From assembly GCA_040954595.2 (NCBI GenBank), contig CM082582.2, positions 9,734,001 through 9,798,000 on the forward strand: a DNA stretch of 64,000 bases, written 5' to 3'. Positions 39,501-50,078 of the stretch are shown here, one piece after another. This DNA comes from Balanoglossus misakiensis. Its lineage: Eukaryota > Hemichordata. Both the position numbers and the translations under genes were made by a program. The notes beneath the pieces are model-generated. The model saw only the letters and a program-made list of their open reading frames with translations. It had not been told where the DNA came from and ran no database searches. Every line of letters begins with the position of its first letter. Position 1 is the stretch's first letter.

Positions 39501-39902
39501 TCAAAACCGCAAGATGGAAAAACCGTTTTCACGAAAACCAGTCAGTAATGTTGAATATTTGCCACTGTGACGTAACTTTGATCTCTTATGGGGTTGCGAT
39601 GCGTGTACACGTACATGCACCAGTCTTCTTTCAATCTTATTTTCTCACCAAAGACCTTTGAAACCCCATGTACCATTCTCACGGACCTTCAGAATATCTA
39701 AATGCTCCGGTTGCTGAAAAAAGTACGTATGGTGTGATGGTTTCAGACGTCAGCTTTGGGTGAGAAATACGGCGTTGAAGAAACTGGAGGAACAAATATC
39801 TCTTACCTCTGAGTAAGTGGCACTTGTTGGCGTAAAATGCACCCAAAGAGCAAAGACTAGAAATACAGAGAGTATTTTGGTGCGCATCCTGACCGAAAGC
39901 AT
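30550..39902 (-). CDS. secreted protein with 11 CUB domains and one LDLa module (gene B)
   Basis: Seventeen exons join in frame to 1450 aa: 39807-39902, 39256-39319, 37867-38277, 37268-37612, 36909-36929, 36434-36754, 35840-36181, 35177-35506, 34596-34937, 33943-34290, 33351-33698, 32720-33067, 32074-32421, 31624-31947, 31392-31478, 31060-31215, 30550-30671. Exon 1 is a signal peptide (KILSVFLVFALW). Exon 2 carries a furin-like RQKR. Each CUB is one phase 1-1 exon with the core ITSPNYP and, in eight domains, ECCCDxLTLN or a close variant. CUB1 has an acidic GSGSGSGDGDD insert and no second cysteine pair; CUB2 lacks the first pair. The LDLa exon has six cysteines and CDGRRDC...DDEDDELC. The tail has FKR, then an acidic end. 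CUB and LDLa modules bind proteins extracellularly; the ligand is unknown. There is no membrane anchor. The assembly is inferred from splice sites. Confidence 0.85.
31624..36316 (-). repeat. tandem array of duplicated CUB exon plus intron units
   Basis: Eight CUB exons, starting at 31624, 32074, 32720, 33351, 33943, 34596, 35177 and 35840, recur about every 450-660 bases. Intron sequence is shared as well, for example GAATGTTACCGAATGAGAAC and TGAAATGTCTCTATAA. Exons at 31624-31947 and 35177-35506 belong to one subtype (starting ELTQGPTCNRDY) and share an upstream intron block (GAGAAATTGCGCGGATTCAA), so a multi-exon block was duplicated as well as single exons. Confidence 0.85.
36250..36316 (-). 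pseudogene. relic of a truncated CUB exon
   Basis: Downstream of an intact acceptor (TCGCTACATAG) lies the typical start of a gene B CUB exon, ESTDPVPNPSRCGGDYMIIV then GEEL. It breaks off into intron sequence that elsewhere lies between units (TTACCGAATGAGAAC, inverted view). The rest of the domain is missing, and the only nearby donor would end in phase 0 where phase 1 is needed. It is best read as a deletion scar of one array unit. Confidence 0.7.
36773..36895. repeat. poly-A tract and (CAA)n repeat in a CUB gene B intron
   Basis: About 23 A (36772-36794) and an imperfect CAA/GACAACAAC run (36840-36880) lie between the micro-exon and the CUB3 exon. Confidence 0.8.
36909..36929 (-). other. 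21-nt micro-exon of CUB gene B
   Basis: GCACTTTCCCGGACAATATAG lies between a TTTTCAG acceptor and a GTAAAT donor, phase 1-1, coding about seven residues (GTFPDNIG with split codons). It sits between CUB2 and CUB3, exactly where gene A has its own 21-nt exon. Length, phase and position match although the sequence has diverged. Confidence 0.75.
37687..37756. repeat. (ACAG)n microsatellite
   Basis: Imperfect ACAG/ACAT/GCAG tetranucleotides in the intron between gene B CUB1 and CUB2. Confidence 0.9.
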
Positions 39903-39950
39903 CGTCGGTGTCCTACACCAACTGTAGCGTTCTCACAGTACAACATTATT

Positions 39951-39959
39951 TATTATATA
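39951..39959 (-). promoter_or_regulatory. TATA-like box of CUB gene B
   Basis: TATATAATA on the minus strand, about 50 bases before the start codon at 39902. It is also only about 390 bases past the stop of gene A (40352), so the two genes are packed head to tail. Confidence 0.45.
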
Positions 39960-40351
39960 GCCAAGTAACGTCATTTGATAATAATTGTTATATTAATAAC
40001 AATCACAATAATTATTAAGCAAACAGTCAATAACCGTAATCACACCGAATAATTGGCAATGAACAATTATCATCCAATTAACGTTTTGGAAATAATTGGC
40101 AACAATTGAGATCATCAGCTTATTTCCGTTTCCATAGAATTTGCTGTTTGTCCAGTAACGCAGAATTTGCATCAGTGTCATACACTGTTCATAAAGTTAA
40201 CACCATCATGGAGGTTCTAAGATTTCGTTCAATATTGTGAACGTATTGGCTGAATATGTCTACACTCGAAAGACATATAAATGTCAGGTGTGCTTGTCTA
40301 GAATACGCGACATATAGGGCTGGGTGGTTGAAAATGTTTCTCCGTCGACTT

Positions 40352-43300
40352 CTATTCCCGCAGGTCAGTTCTAGACTGCGAAACTGAAAAAAAATGAGAA
40401 TTACAATTAGTTATTGGGGATGCGAATCAGGCAGTCTTGTCTTGCATTTTCGCCTTCTATATCTTAATGAATTATCCACAGCCCCCGAGGACTTAACCTG
40501 TTTTCATACCTGCCCAAGCAAATATCTTGAAACCTTTCTCCTCGATGAATCGGTCGGCCGAAAAGTTCACCACCAACCGACTGGAACCCAGAGCTGTCCG
40601 TTGGTCGTAGTACCTGCGGCGACGCTGTCGGACACCGTTGATGGTCAGGTGGTCGCAGCAGTACTGCAGTTTGAGGTCAACGACCTGCACGTGAATGTCG
40701 GCCTCAGCTGGAGCAGTGACCGTGGTGACGCACTCCACGTTAGGAGGATAGTTGCCAGGATAGTTGGGAGAAGTGATGACTATTCCGCCTGTGTCTGGCA
40801 TCAGTACGCGCTCGTCGTTGCAGGCCGGTCCTCCGCCCTCTATTGTGGAACAAGAATTACAAGGTTGCCTTTAATGAAGGTTGTACTCGCTCTCTCTCTT
40901 TCACTCACTCTCTCTCGTGTATTCTCCCCCCCTCCCTCTCTCTCCCTCCCCCCTCTCTCATGTGTCTGGACATAAAAGCTAGCGAATGTTTCTTAATTAC
41001 CTGCCCAAACGTGTACACTAAATCCAGCATGCTGTATGGTTTCATATGTGAAGAACGACATCTGGAAGAAGTTTTCCGAGGATCCGGTAACACCGACTAC
41101 AACTTGATCATTCAAACAATTCACCTGATCGGCGTTCAGAAAGACGAAATCACAACAGCACTCCAAGTCAATGGTTGTCAGCTTGAAGTAGACTGTTGAT
41201 CCGTAGTCCACGAAGACCGTCGTGAAACACTCCAGGTTTGGGCCGTAATTGTCCGGGTAGTTCGGCGATGTTATGACCATATCTTCTCCAGGCGCCAGCC
41301 TGAAATACACATCCTCCCCGCAGATTGGCGTGCTTGCTTCTGTTTTGATGAGAAAATGCATCAGCGTATAAAGAATCTGAAGACTTGGAAAGCACTTACA
41401 CTTAATTTAAGAAAAGACTCTACAGTAGCGCAATAACGGAGATGTTACAGCACCTTCTCTCTTGAGAGAGATTTCCAGACAGATACATGTAATCTAGCAT
41501 CACTCGCTACGACAGACCCTTTCATCCTCCCCATATAAGTCGATTTTTTAAGTCTTGTGACGGTCTGACGTCATCAATTTTGTTTAACAATTTGGGGCTG
41601 GAAATCTCCTCGTAATTTTTGATTTCGTTAGCTTTTCGGTGAGTGGCTATTGATACAAACTACCGAGTCTCTTCATTCTGACTTCCAATGACGTAAAGAG
41701 CTTCTATGCAGGCGTCAGGGACTAAAAAGAAAATTCACCTGTCCAAACGCGCATCAAGAAACCGCCATTTTGGGTGCTGGCGGCGTTGTGCGTGGTGAGC
41801 GACACAGAGAGCGTGTCTGAGGACGCCTGCGCTCTCCCGGAAAAGTGGTCGCCACACTGCAGCGGCACCCCGTCGATCTCCACGTCGCCACAACAGCACG
41901 CCGCCCGCAAATCGATGATTTCGTGAAGTAGCCTCGCGCCGTCTAGGGCATTGATCACGGTGGTGCAGTTGGAGGCCGCGGCGGGCATTCCGTCAACATC
42001 AGTTTGGGTTTTTGGCCAGGCGATTAACGCTTCTTGTTCCACGCCAAAGTTTAAAGTCCGGTCGCACGTGTCGGTCTCTGCAGTATCTGCTCAGAATGAA
42101 TGAAAGTTGAGAGAAATGCACGAAACAGGCATTATACTAACTCATGATTGATTAACTTCTGTAACTTCCTCCAATCCTTCTTTGTGATAAATCGCCCATG
42201 AATTATTATATTGATTATACACAGACTGATGACGTTCAATTTCGCATACATGCATATGAGTAGTACTAGTAAGTACGACGATGCTATAATTACCTGCAAG
42301 GTGTTCAAAATTTCCTGAAAAGGAAAAGGAATTAAAAGTTAGAACCAGCGCCATCTTCAGTCGGCAAAGGTGTTTTCCAGAAAGCACATGTCAAAGTACA
42401 TAGTTCCGGTGTGCAGACAACATCTTACGGGTTTGTGAATCGTTGAAAAGTGCAATTTTGCAAGAGCAAAACATCTCCATTTGGAAGACTTATTTCAGTA
42501 GGTTTCGCGTGTATATATCTGAATAAGAATACAACCAGCAGCTGCACACCCCCAACGTCCTAGCTGCATAGCGTACAAATCGGACGGATGTTACTGGTAC
42601 TCTCCCCTACCTGCAGAAACTAATATCCGAAATCCCCTCCCCTCGTTCGTTCCATCGCTTTGCAGTCTCAAGGTGGCGAAGTTCGACTGCACGTACACCA
42701 CACTGGGCAGTGACGCTCTGTCGCAGCTGTACCTGTCGCCGTTCACCGTCAAATAATCGCAGCAGCCGCACTCCAGGTCAAAGTCCAGCACCTGGACGCG
42801 AATGCCCAGGCCAGGCAAAGCGCCAATAACTGTCGAGCAGTCCGTGTTTCTGTCGTACGGACCTGGGTAGCCAGAAGACTCGACCAAGATGCGGTTGCCC
42901 ACGTTAAGGACGCCCGCCACATTCTCACCGCACGAAATGGTCCGTATGGCAGCTGAAAGAATGATTTGTGTACTGCATGTTACGAGGTATCAGTTGAAAA
43001 TGTGTGATCGTGATATTTGATAAGTACTCTTTGGATGGAACCTGATAATTGACTGAGTAACTTGGCCGCTCGTGTGCCATCGGTATCATGACTACTTTGC
43101 TAGGACAATGTTGAAGGGCATATGTGCAATTAGGGTCATACTCTTTGTCATGGAATGTTTGGGAAATCCTGGCCTATGAAAATACAAAGAAAATGAATGT
43201 TCCCCGCATTTTACACAATGTGATCAAACATGCATATTGCTGTCATATGCTTACACCAGTTTTCTGTAAAACAGAGCGAAAACAAAAACTAAAACAGAAG

Positions 43301-44301
43301 CGGAATACCACCCCCCCCCCCTCTCAAAAATCGCCTCATCGATCTGAGACTTACTTATGTCGAAATGGAAGCCGGAAGACACTCCTGATTCGTCACTGCG
43401 AAAGTGTATTCCCAGTGAATCCGTGTCGAAGAGGAGGAGGTACCCGGGAAGGTATGCGCCGCTGTATCGCTTTATTCCGGGACCCGCATCCGCCTCATCC
43501 AGGTCAAAGGTCACGTAGTCGTTCAGGCCGACGTCGAAATGGCGGAAGACCACCGTGAAGACTTTATTCAATGAACCCTTCACGGTCGCCAAGCAGTCCT
43601 CCTGGTTGCCATAATCACCCGGGTAACCAGGGGAGACCACAGACGCGGTGTCGTCGTCATACAGCCAGACGTCACCAGAGCAATTCATCGCTGGGGCAAG
43701 GATGGAGAGTAAAGAGCAAAATTGATGTCTGTCCTCATAGGGATAGTTCGTGATCGTATCTGGCGTCTAAGACAACTCAAAATCGGGTCATTGGAAGCAA
43801 AGTGTATACTTACCTCCAGGCACAGTGTTGATGGATGCCTTTTCTTCCAGAAAGTCTTCAACGTAGGACAGGTCCTTTTAGGTATTTTGAAAACAATAAC
43901 AGTACAGTCCCTTGAAAGTGTCCGTTTACAGAGAGTGTAAGTGATTGGTTTTAGCTACTTTTCTAGCGACAACTTTTGCTTTCACGTACAGGCAGAAATT
44001 CTGTATATGTCAACCAACCCAACGGTACGCTTGGATTACCACGGCTGTATGAGCCAGCTCTTGTTATTATACCGCCACCCCCCCCCCCCAAAAAAAAACA
44101 CCTTCAAATCTGAGAATTGAACCTTCTTGTCAAGCAACATAACAGCTTCCACAGCTAACGACATCATCGGAAAGAAAACCAAGTTGGTCTTCAGCAGAGT
44201 GTCGATAATATTGTTTCACCTACCGATAAAACACTGGATGCCGTGTTCATCTGATTCATCCATATGAAATGGAAGAATAGCAACCAAAGCACAGTTTTCA
44301 T
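40352..44301 (-). CDS. secreted protein with 5 CUB domains (gene A)
   Basis: Nine exons join in frame to 628 aa: 44224-44301, 43814-43874, 43355-43690, 42611-42952, 42294-42314, 41739-42086, 41001-41339, 40510-40839, 40352-40383. Exon 1 is a signal peptide (MKTVLWLLFFHFIW). Exon 2 is a short acidic linker (phase 0-1). CUB1 (SPGYPGDY, HFDVGLNDYVTF) has only the first cysteine pair. CUB2 carries ECGCCDYLTVNG, CUB3 AACCCGDVEIDG, CUB4 ECCCDFVFLN and CUB5 QYCCDHLTING. A 21-nt micro-exon links CUB2 and CUB3. The last exon adds ten residues and a stop. All CUB exons are phase 1-1. There is no transmembrane segment, so the product should be secreted. It is the paralogue of gene B and looks like the unexpanded form. 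Function unknown; CUB domains usually mediate calcium-dependent extracellular protein contacts. Confidence 0.87.
40880..40960. repeat. (CT)n-rich microsatellite
   Basis: Pyrimidine-rich CT/CCCT tract in the intron between CUB4 and CUB5 of gene A. Confidence 0.85.
42294..42314 (-). other. 21-nt micro-exon of CUB gene A
   Basis: GAAATTTTGAACACCTTGCAG lies between a CTTTTCAG-type acceptor and GTAATTA. It is phase 1-1 and codes for about seven residues (GNFEHLAG with split codons) between CUB2 and CUB3. Confidence 0.75.
43309..43322. repeat. poly-C tract
   Basis: About 13 C next to the donor side of the gene A CUB1 exon. A similar C then A run lies at 44075-44098. Confidence 0.85.
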
Positions 44302-44548
44302 GCTGGCAGTATTTACTGCAGTTTCCCCCGCACACGTCGCCGTCGAAAATCAAAATTCACCTCTCCAAATTTCTCACTGAAATGTAGAAGTATTTATCAT
44401 TCGCTGCGTCACTGATCAGTCAGTGCTACGTCACACTCGAAGTGATGTGAAATTCTGAATAGATTATCAAAACATAATTAAAAGCAATATCCGTTTCCCA
44501 ATCGTTTTGGCAATTTGTTTAACAAGTTACACCTTTGGTGGTGTTTTG

Positions 44549-44579
<31 letters not shown>

Positions 44580-45511
44580 CATACATACATACATACATAC
44601 ATTTGTTCTTCGTTAGTTATACACGTATACCTTTGAAGACATAAAGACAAACGTTGTTCATACCCTGGGTATTTATCATAAGTGCCCCTCCATGAAAGAT
44701 TTGTCGTATTATGTAAACTTTGCAAACAAGATAACTCGCTTGTAAGTTTGAGACAGGTCAGCCGTATCATGTGCAGTGAGGTGCTCAATGATTTTGAATT
44801 CGTTAATTTTGAATCAACCAACATGTAACCTGAAACCAAACAAGGCCAACTGCCATTTACGTTAACAAGACACAGATTGTTATCTACAACAAGACTTGAA
44901 ACTGTCCCTCTTCTGCCCTGCAAAAACAGTAAAATTCTATCATACACGTATGCATAGAATATTGCTACCGAAGAGAGCATTCGTCGCTCCCTAAGTCACA
45001 CCGATCACTTACCCCTGTAGAATTTCCTTCATCGACGTGGCTTGTCCTTGTTTATATGCACTATTTTGCGATCGCTGTATTTATAACTATGCAAATGCTT
45101 GTGAGGACCCAAGCAACGGGCACCAAAAGGGGCGTAAACGGTGTCAGACAGACAGCGAATTTACTTCCGGGGATAATTACTAATATAATCGGTGCTGAAT
45201 TTGCCACTTTGAAAAACAAATAGGAGCCAAAGGGGTATCGTGTTGTTTTTTTCTGGGGAGAACATCATCAATTGCGTTGAAAAAGTTGCAATATTAATAG
45301 CGTGGCTTTCGCTGCGGGCGTATACCTGGTAGAATCACGTGGTTCACTGTTAGCGCATACCTAAAGTTTGCAAAATCACCGGCGAAGGCGCTATTTCGAC
45401 GGGTATGTCGTCGAAGCATTTGAACATGTTGAAGGGATATATTTAAAGCGTGCCTTTGATAATTACACGTCGTGCGTCGTTATCTGAGTTGAACTTCTTT
45501 CTAAGCAAAAC
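44302..45511. other. intergenic stretch with an (ACAT)n microsatellite
   Basis: Upstream of CUB gene A and downstream of the membrane-protein gene. (ACAT)n occupies about 44551-44602. A weak TATA-like ATAAATA lies about 90 bases upstream of the gene A start codon on the minus strand. No gene seen. Confidence 0.6.
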
Positions 45512-47998
45512 TCAGGTTGTGGTGGCATATATTTCCGAGAGTTCAATTTCTCCATCCGCACTGTCATCCAAAATGCCCCGGGGGTCAGTCTCTTCTTGTG
45601 ATACAACGACGATGTGAGGGCTGTCGCTATCGGCGTCGTCATCGTCGTCATTTCGGAAGGCGTCATTGCTGTTCCCTCTTGACGGGTCGCCGTCCTCGCT
45701 CTCATACCTTCCGCGTTTGCCTTCGACGTAACACTCGATGAAAGACCTGATTTGAGCCTTCAGTGCGTCCTCCTTGAGGCGTTCGGTCTCGGCGTCCCCC
45801 TGAAGCTGTGCTAAAACCTTCGGCAGAACGCCAACGGCGGCCGTCAGTAAAGACGTGATGATGGGTGTCGTGTCGAACGATTTGATGACCACATATATAA
45901 ACACCAGAAAAAGCATCATGACGATAATTTTGAGGACAGCGAGCACGAAGTTGACGCTGACTGGGTGGACTTTTTCACAGATGTACCCGAACATATCAAC
46001 CGATATACAGTTCGCCCGCTGTCGGGTGGAGACGAAGGGAACGTTCTTGTAGATGATGACGGGCGAGAGGGCGGGCTTCGAGGCGTCCGTCTTGTCAGCG
46101 TCATCTGTTTCATACGATGCGTGGTCTCCGTCCGGAAATTCGCCGCCGACATCGAAGGTAAGGCGCTTTAGGTGTTGATACAACGACGTGAAGCTCTTGT
46201 ACACCGTTGCCACGTACGCAAGAACCAGTATGGCCACGGTGACGATAGGACCAAGAAGGTCGATGTTCAGTGTGATACCCATCAGCGTGTACGCGCACAC
46301 GTCGACCACTACCCACATTGCGGCTTGAAGGATGTAACTCGAAAGGAGGCTCATGAACACGGCGCAGCTGCAGGCAAGAAGGCTAGAGGCTGGCTGACTT
46401 CTGCGGATCATACTATTGACAAGAATCGCGAGCGAAACTAACGGGATCGACCGAAACAGTCGACACGGGTGTTTCCAGCCATCGCCCCGGAGAAAGTCTT
46501 TCAACATGCGAAAGTGGATGTTCTTCGAGAAGGTGACTATACTCTCGAACAGGTGGCTGTCGGGTTCGGCGAAGACGGACAAAAAGTCCCCGTATATCTC
46601 GTCGATGTAGGCGTCGTAGAATTGCTCGTCTTTGGATGCTGTTGATAAACTCGAGTCGTCGCCTGATGCGCGCCTGTCCGTTTTGCTCTTGCCGGTTGCG
46701 CATCTTGGGAAATGCGATAGACATACAGTGGCTACCCGAATGTGATCACAAAACCAGATGAAAGTTAGTGCGCCCAAGATGTAAGGAACCAAGCCGAAGA
46801 GCATCAGACTTATCCTCCATCTCGCGACGTATGGAAATGGCAGAATTATGTCGACAGGGCTGTATGTGACTCCAATACGACCGTTGTAGTCTTGCCAGGC
46901 GTCAAGTTCAGTCGTCCTGTGCCACAAGAACAGAGGTCGGACAATCATCATGAAATAGATAAAGATCGGTATAAGGAGGGAAAAATATATCGTCAGCCAG
47001 AATTTTCGGCAGATTTGACCACATCGTCGTTCCCCCGAAGAGCGGGTAGATCGGCCAGAATCGGAATCACCACCAGTCCGGCCGTCGGCTGCTTCTGTAT
47101 CAAAGTTCCAATACTTGTAGAAGTTGGTGATTGTCACCGGTGTCGTGGAATCGCTCGGCACGAGCTCTGTCCCATGCACGAGCACACTCTGTCCGTTGTC
47201 TAACCTGAATGCCTTGCGCACATTCAGCGTGGCGGGAATGAACTGCCAACTGACCAACGGCAGAACGAACAAGAAGAGAACGAGCATGGCGAAGATCTTC
47301 GAGAACTTGAACGCCAGCAGCCAGGCGTTGTCCGTCAGGTACGACGAGCATGATTGGTAATCGCGGTTCGCCTCGTAGTCCTCTAGGCTGCAACATGAAA
47401 ATTGGGCGAAAGCTGTCTTGTCGATGTTCACTCTCCTGTGGCAGAGAAAGTCGTCGGCCGCCGGCCGGTCACCGGCACTTGTCGTCAGATTGGTCAGAAA
47501 TTCCAGAACCAGGTCTCGCTTGCAGGACTCGGGGAGTCCGGCGATGTCGGCCGGCAAGGTCTGGTCAGTGAAAGTTACAGTCATCGTACGCGCTCTCAGA
47601 TAGAGCGTCGTGAAGGACAGGACCTCCGCGAGTGGCGTCACACGAAGGAGGGACTTCCCGTAGTCGCGACTCGCCCAGAACCAGTGCCACAGTCCGTACT
47701 CGTTCACGGTCTCGTGCAAGATGGCGTTCACGCCGCCGTATTTCGGAAACTCGAGCCAGAATTCCACGAGGACCGATTCCTCCTCTGTCACGAGTTTGCG
47801 AAATTCGTCGGCGTACGTCTGCATCGGCTCGCCGGTGTACAGGGTCAACGAAACTGGTTCTTGCAGGCTGTCAGTGGAGCAGGTGTAGTTTATGACCCCG
47901 TCGGGGCCCGGCGAAAGAATGCGTTTCTCGATCGCGACTTCTTCAAAGGCCGCACTTCGTAGAAGCACGACAGACGTGACGATTAACACAAGAAACAT
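45512..47998 (-). CDS. intronless multi-pass membrane protein, family not recognised
   Basis: One open frame of 828 aa. Residues 1-17 are a signal peptide. An ectodomain of about 205 residues follows, with N-glycosylation sites (NYT, NLT) and cysteines at about 40, 159, 186, 202, 203 and 217 (FSCCSLEDYEANRDYQSC). Membrane segments are predicted by eye near 226-255, 333-358, 393-418, 516-532 (weak), 538-567, 570-600 and 683-707. Large charged loops lie at about 260-330, 420-510 and 605-680. The acidic tail has a run of aspartates and ends IELSEIYATTT. The layout suggests a plasma-membrane receptor, channel or transporter-like protein, but no motif settles it. I have an impression of similar orphan membrane proteins in marine invertebrates, without a name. 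Its lack of introns contrasts with the neighbouring CUB genes and may reflect retroposition. Confidence 0.8.
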   Translation of the reverse strand: MFLVLIVTSVVLLRSAAFEEVAIEKRILSPGPDGVINYTCSTDSLQEPVSLTLYTGEPMQTYADEFRKLVTEEESVLVEFWLEFPKYGGVNAILHETVNEYGLWHWFWASRDYGKSLLRVTPLAEVLSFTTLYLRARTMTVTFTDQTLPADIAGLPESCKRDLVLEFLTNLTTSAGDRPAADDFLCHRRVNIDKTAFAQFSCCSLEDYEANRDYQSCSSYLTDNAWLLAFKFSKIFAMLVLFLFVLPLVSWQFIPATLNVRKAFRLDNGQSVLVHGTELVPSDSTTPVTITNFYKYWNFDTEAADGRTGGDSDSGRSTRSSGERRCGQICRKFWLTIYFSLLIPIFIYFMMIVRPLFLWHRTTELDAWQDYNGRIGVTYSPVDIILPFPYVARWRISLMLFGLVPYILGALTFIWFCDHIRVATVCLSHFPRCATGKSKTDRRASGDDSSLSTASKDEQFYDAYIDEIYGDFLSVFAEPDSHLFESIVTFSKNIHFRMLKDFLRGDGWKHPCRLFRSIPLVSLAILVNSMIRRSQPASSLLACSCAVFMSLLSSYILQAAMWVVVDVCAYTLMGITLNIDLLGPIVTVAILVLAYVATVYKSFTSLYQHLKRLTFDVGGEFPDGDHASYETDDADKTDASKPALSPVIIYKNVPFVSTRQRANCISVDMFGYICEKVHPVSVNFVLAVLKIIVMMLFLVFIYVVIKSFDTTPIITSLLTAAVGVLPKVLAQLQGDAETERLKEDALKAQIRSFIECYVEGKRGRYESEDGDPSRGNSNDAFRNDDDDDADSDSPHIVVVSQEETDPRGILDDSADGEIELSEIYATTT

Positions 47999-49189
47999 GC
48001 TTACGTTACTTCAGTTCACACTGCCGCCGAAGTAAAGGTCCATATACGCACTATGCAGCTCGCGAAGACCAGTTCCCAACAGCGAGACTTATTTCTTGGT
48101 GTGTAGCCACTTCAAACCATATCACAAGGCGCTGATGCCACCATAAATATTGCAATACCGCCACAAATAACGAAATGATGCACTATAAATTGTTACAACA
48201 AGGGATATAGGTACGGGCGCTTGAAAGTGGACAATTGAGGCAAATTTATTATCTACATTCCTTCTACTCATAAGAATAGATTTATTGAAGTAACACAATT
48301 ATGTACAATACTTTTCCTCCGTAAGTCATTTTTAGAAACCTTTGAGTAGTAAACGGGCCGTACACAAAACACAGTGTGCCGCGGTGTGTCGAGAGAGAGA
48401 GAGAGAGAGGGGGGGGGGGAGGGAGGGAGGGAGAGAAAGAGAGAGAGAGCATTTTCCTGCGATTGTCACGTACTAAACAATTTATCATAGTATAGTTTCA
48501 CTCGAGATAACAGATCGACCTCTTATCGTAACAAATCAGGATTTACAACTCAAATGGCGCTACTTGACCAGGTTTTGATATTTTTGAGCCGAGAAATTTC
48601 TCCGGTCAGTAAACAACGTTACCCTTTCACCCAGGAACAGTTTAAGCACTTTTTCGTTCTATCTTGACTCTTCAAAAGATGAGAAAGTTTGGTGGGGGTT
48701 GCTAAATTATCACCAAGATGTATGCTTATTGCGCATGGCTTGTTGGCTGTGCCCTCCAGTGTTTGTTATGCATGCCGTTTAGTTTAGCGTTATCACCGCT
48801 GTATTTTTTTCAATTATTTCTTATTGTCGATGCATTCATTTTCTTATGATACCGAGTTCTTCCTGTGTGCTTGGAGATTATATTCGGGTGAATGTCAATC
48901 TTTTAACCTGGAAAAAAATCCAGTTTGTTCCGCGAGTTTTCTGATTTTATGTGCATGTGAGGAATTACGTTGAATTTTTAAATTAAAGTGGTGAAAATTT
49001 CCAGCTTTTCTTTGCTGATATCTACTCTATAGGATCTTGGGTCGGGCGTGTATTCAGATCTCGCCGCAAAATGACTTCAAACTGGAGTTTTGGGCCGAAA
49101 TGTCGCGTAAGAAAGCACAGAAGTATGGGGGATTTCGTCGCCTACACTTTCACAATGACGTGTGTTTCCTCTGACGTTCGTCATGGAGG
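47999..49189. other. intergenic stretch with a (GA)n tract
   Basis: This should hold the upstream region of the membrane-protein gene and the distal promoter of the H1 gene. A (GA)n and G-rich run lies at 48391-48450. No coding segment found. Confidence 0.6.
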
Positions 49190-49197
49190 TATAAAAG
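49190..49197 (+). promoter_or_regulatory. TATA box of the linker histone gene
   Basis: TATAAAAG lies 231-238 bases before the H1 start codon. Two TGACGT cores, which resemble half CRE sites, lie just upstream (49156 and 49172). Confidence 0.6.
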
Positions 49198-49427
49198 CCA
49201 GGTGGCCAGCTGCCATGCCATTGTCACATTCACAAATAGTGAACCCCCAGCTGCGACATCGGTGACCCAGTGCGTTACACAATTTGAAGAGGTGTGCTGC
49301 TTCTCGTCCGAGTCCGTTGTCTCCAGTCTTTTCCAAAAAAACAAGTCTGTTCCTTTGTCCGGGCCTGCAGTTCCATCAGCGGCCGTCAACTTGTGAGTAA
49401 GCAGTCTGCTCGGATTTTTTTAGCAAC

Positions 49428-50078
49428 ATGTTCCAGGGCGAAGCAAAACCGAAGCGACCGGCTCCTTCACACCCGAAAACGCTGGACATGGTAGTGGAGG
49501 CGATAACGACACTCAACGAGAAGAACGGGGCCTCCGTGCAGGCCATCAAGAACTGGATCCTGTCAAACTATCAGACCGTCGACCCGAACAGGATTAGGCC
49601 GCTGCTGAAACAAGCGCTGGCGAAGGGACTAGAGACTGGCATTCTCGTCAGGCCGATGCGCTCAATGGCGGCGGTGGGTGCCACCGGTCGATTCAAAATA
49701 GGGAAGCTTCCGAAACCGGAGAAAAAGAAGAAACCAGTGAAAGAGAAGGCGAAGAAAAAGCCCGCCAAGAAAGCGGCGAAGAAGGACGCGGACACCTCGA
49801 TGGGAGGCAGCACGCCGACCAAAAAGGTAAAGACGAAGAAGACAAAATCACCCGCCGCTAAAAAGGAACGCTCTGGCTCCAAGGAAAGAAAGGGCAAATC
49901 GCCGGCCAAGAAGGCGAAGACGACGAAGGCGGTGGCTGAGAAGAAAAAGAAGGCGAAATCCCCAAGTAAGAAGAAGGAAAAAAGTAAAGTCAAGGACACC
50001 AAACCAAAATCTAAGCCGAAACCAAAACCGAAAGCCGCGACCGCGAAAAAGACCCCAACCAAGAAAAGCAAGAAGTAG
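49428..50078 (+). CDS. linker histone H1 (replacement-type)
   Basis: Intronless 216-aa frame. A winged-helix globular domain spans about residues 12-90: SHPKTLDMVVEAITTLNEK, QAIKNWILSNYQ, RIRPLLKQALAKGLETG and VGATGRFKIGK, the last replacing the usual GASGSFKL. The rest is a lysine-, alanine- and proline-rich tail with several SPxK or TPxK sites (KSPAAKK, KSPAKK, KSPSKK, TPTKK), typical of H1 and its phosphorylation. The protein binds linker DNA at the nucleosome. The short start before the globular domain and the divergent wing make it unlike canonical somatic H1. I see no histone stem-loop after the stop, but an AATAAA follows, so it is probably a polyadenylated replication-independent H1. 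No core histone genes lie nearby. The H1 subtype is uncertain. Confidence 0.87.
   Translation: MFQGEAKPKRPAPSHPKTLDMVVEAITTLNEKNGASVQAIKNWILSNYQTVDPNRIRPLLKQALAKGLETGILVRPMRSMAAVGATGRFKIGKLPKPEKKKKPVKEKAKKKPAKKAAKKDADTSMGGSTPTKKVKTKKTKSPAAKKERSGSKERKGKSPAKKAKTTKAVAEKKKKAKSPSKKKEKSKVKDTKPKSKPKPKPKAATAKKTPTKKSKK

Noticed and set aside
47402-47962. 186-codon plus-strand frame
   Set aside because: Antisense shadow of the 828-aa membrane-protein gene in GC-rich coding sequence.
49388-49424. Possible tiny intron just before the H1 start codon
   Set aside because: GTGAGT and TTTTTTTAG are present but only about 31 bases apart, too short for an animal intron.
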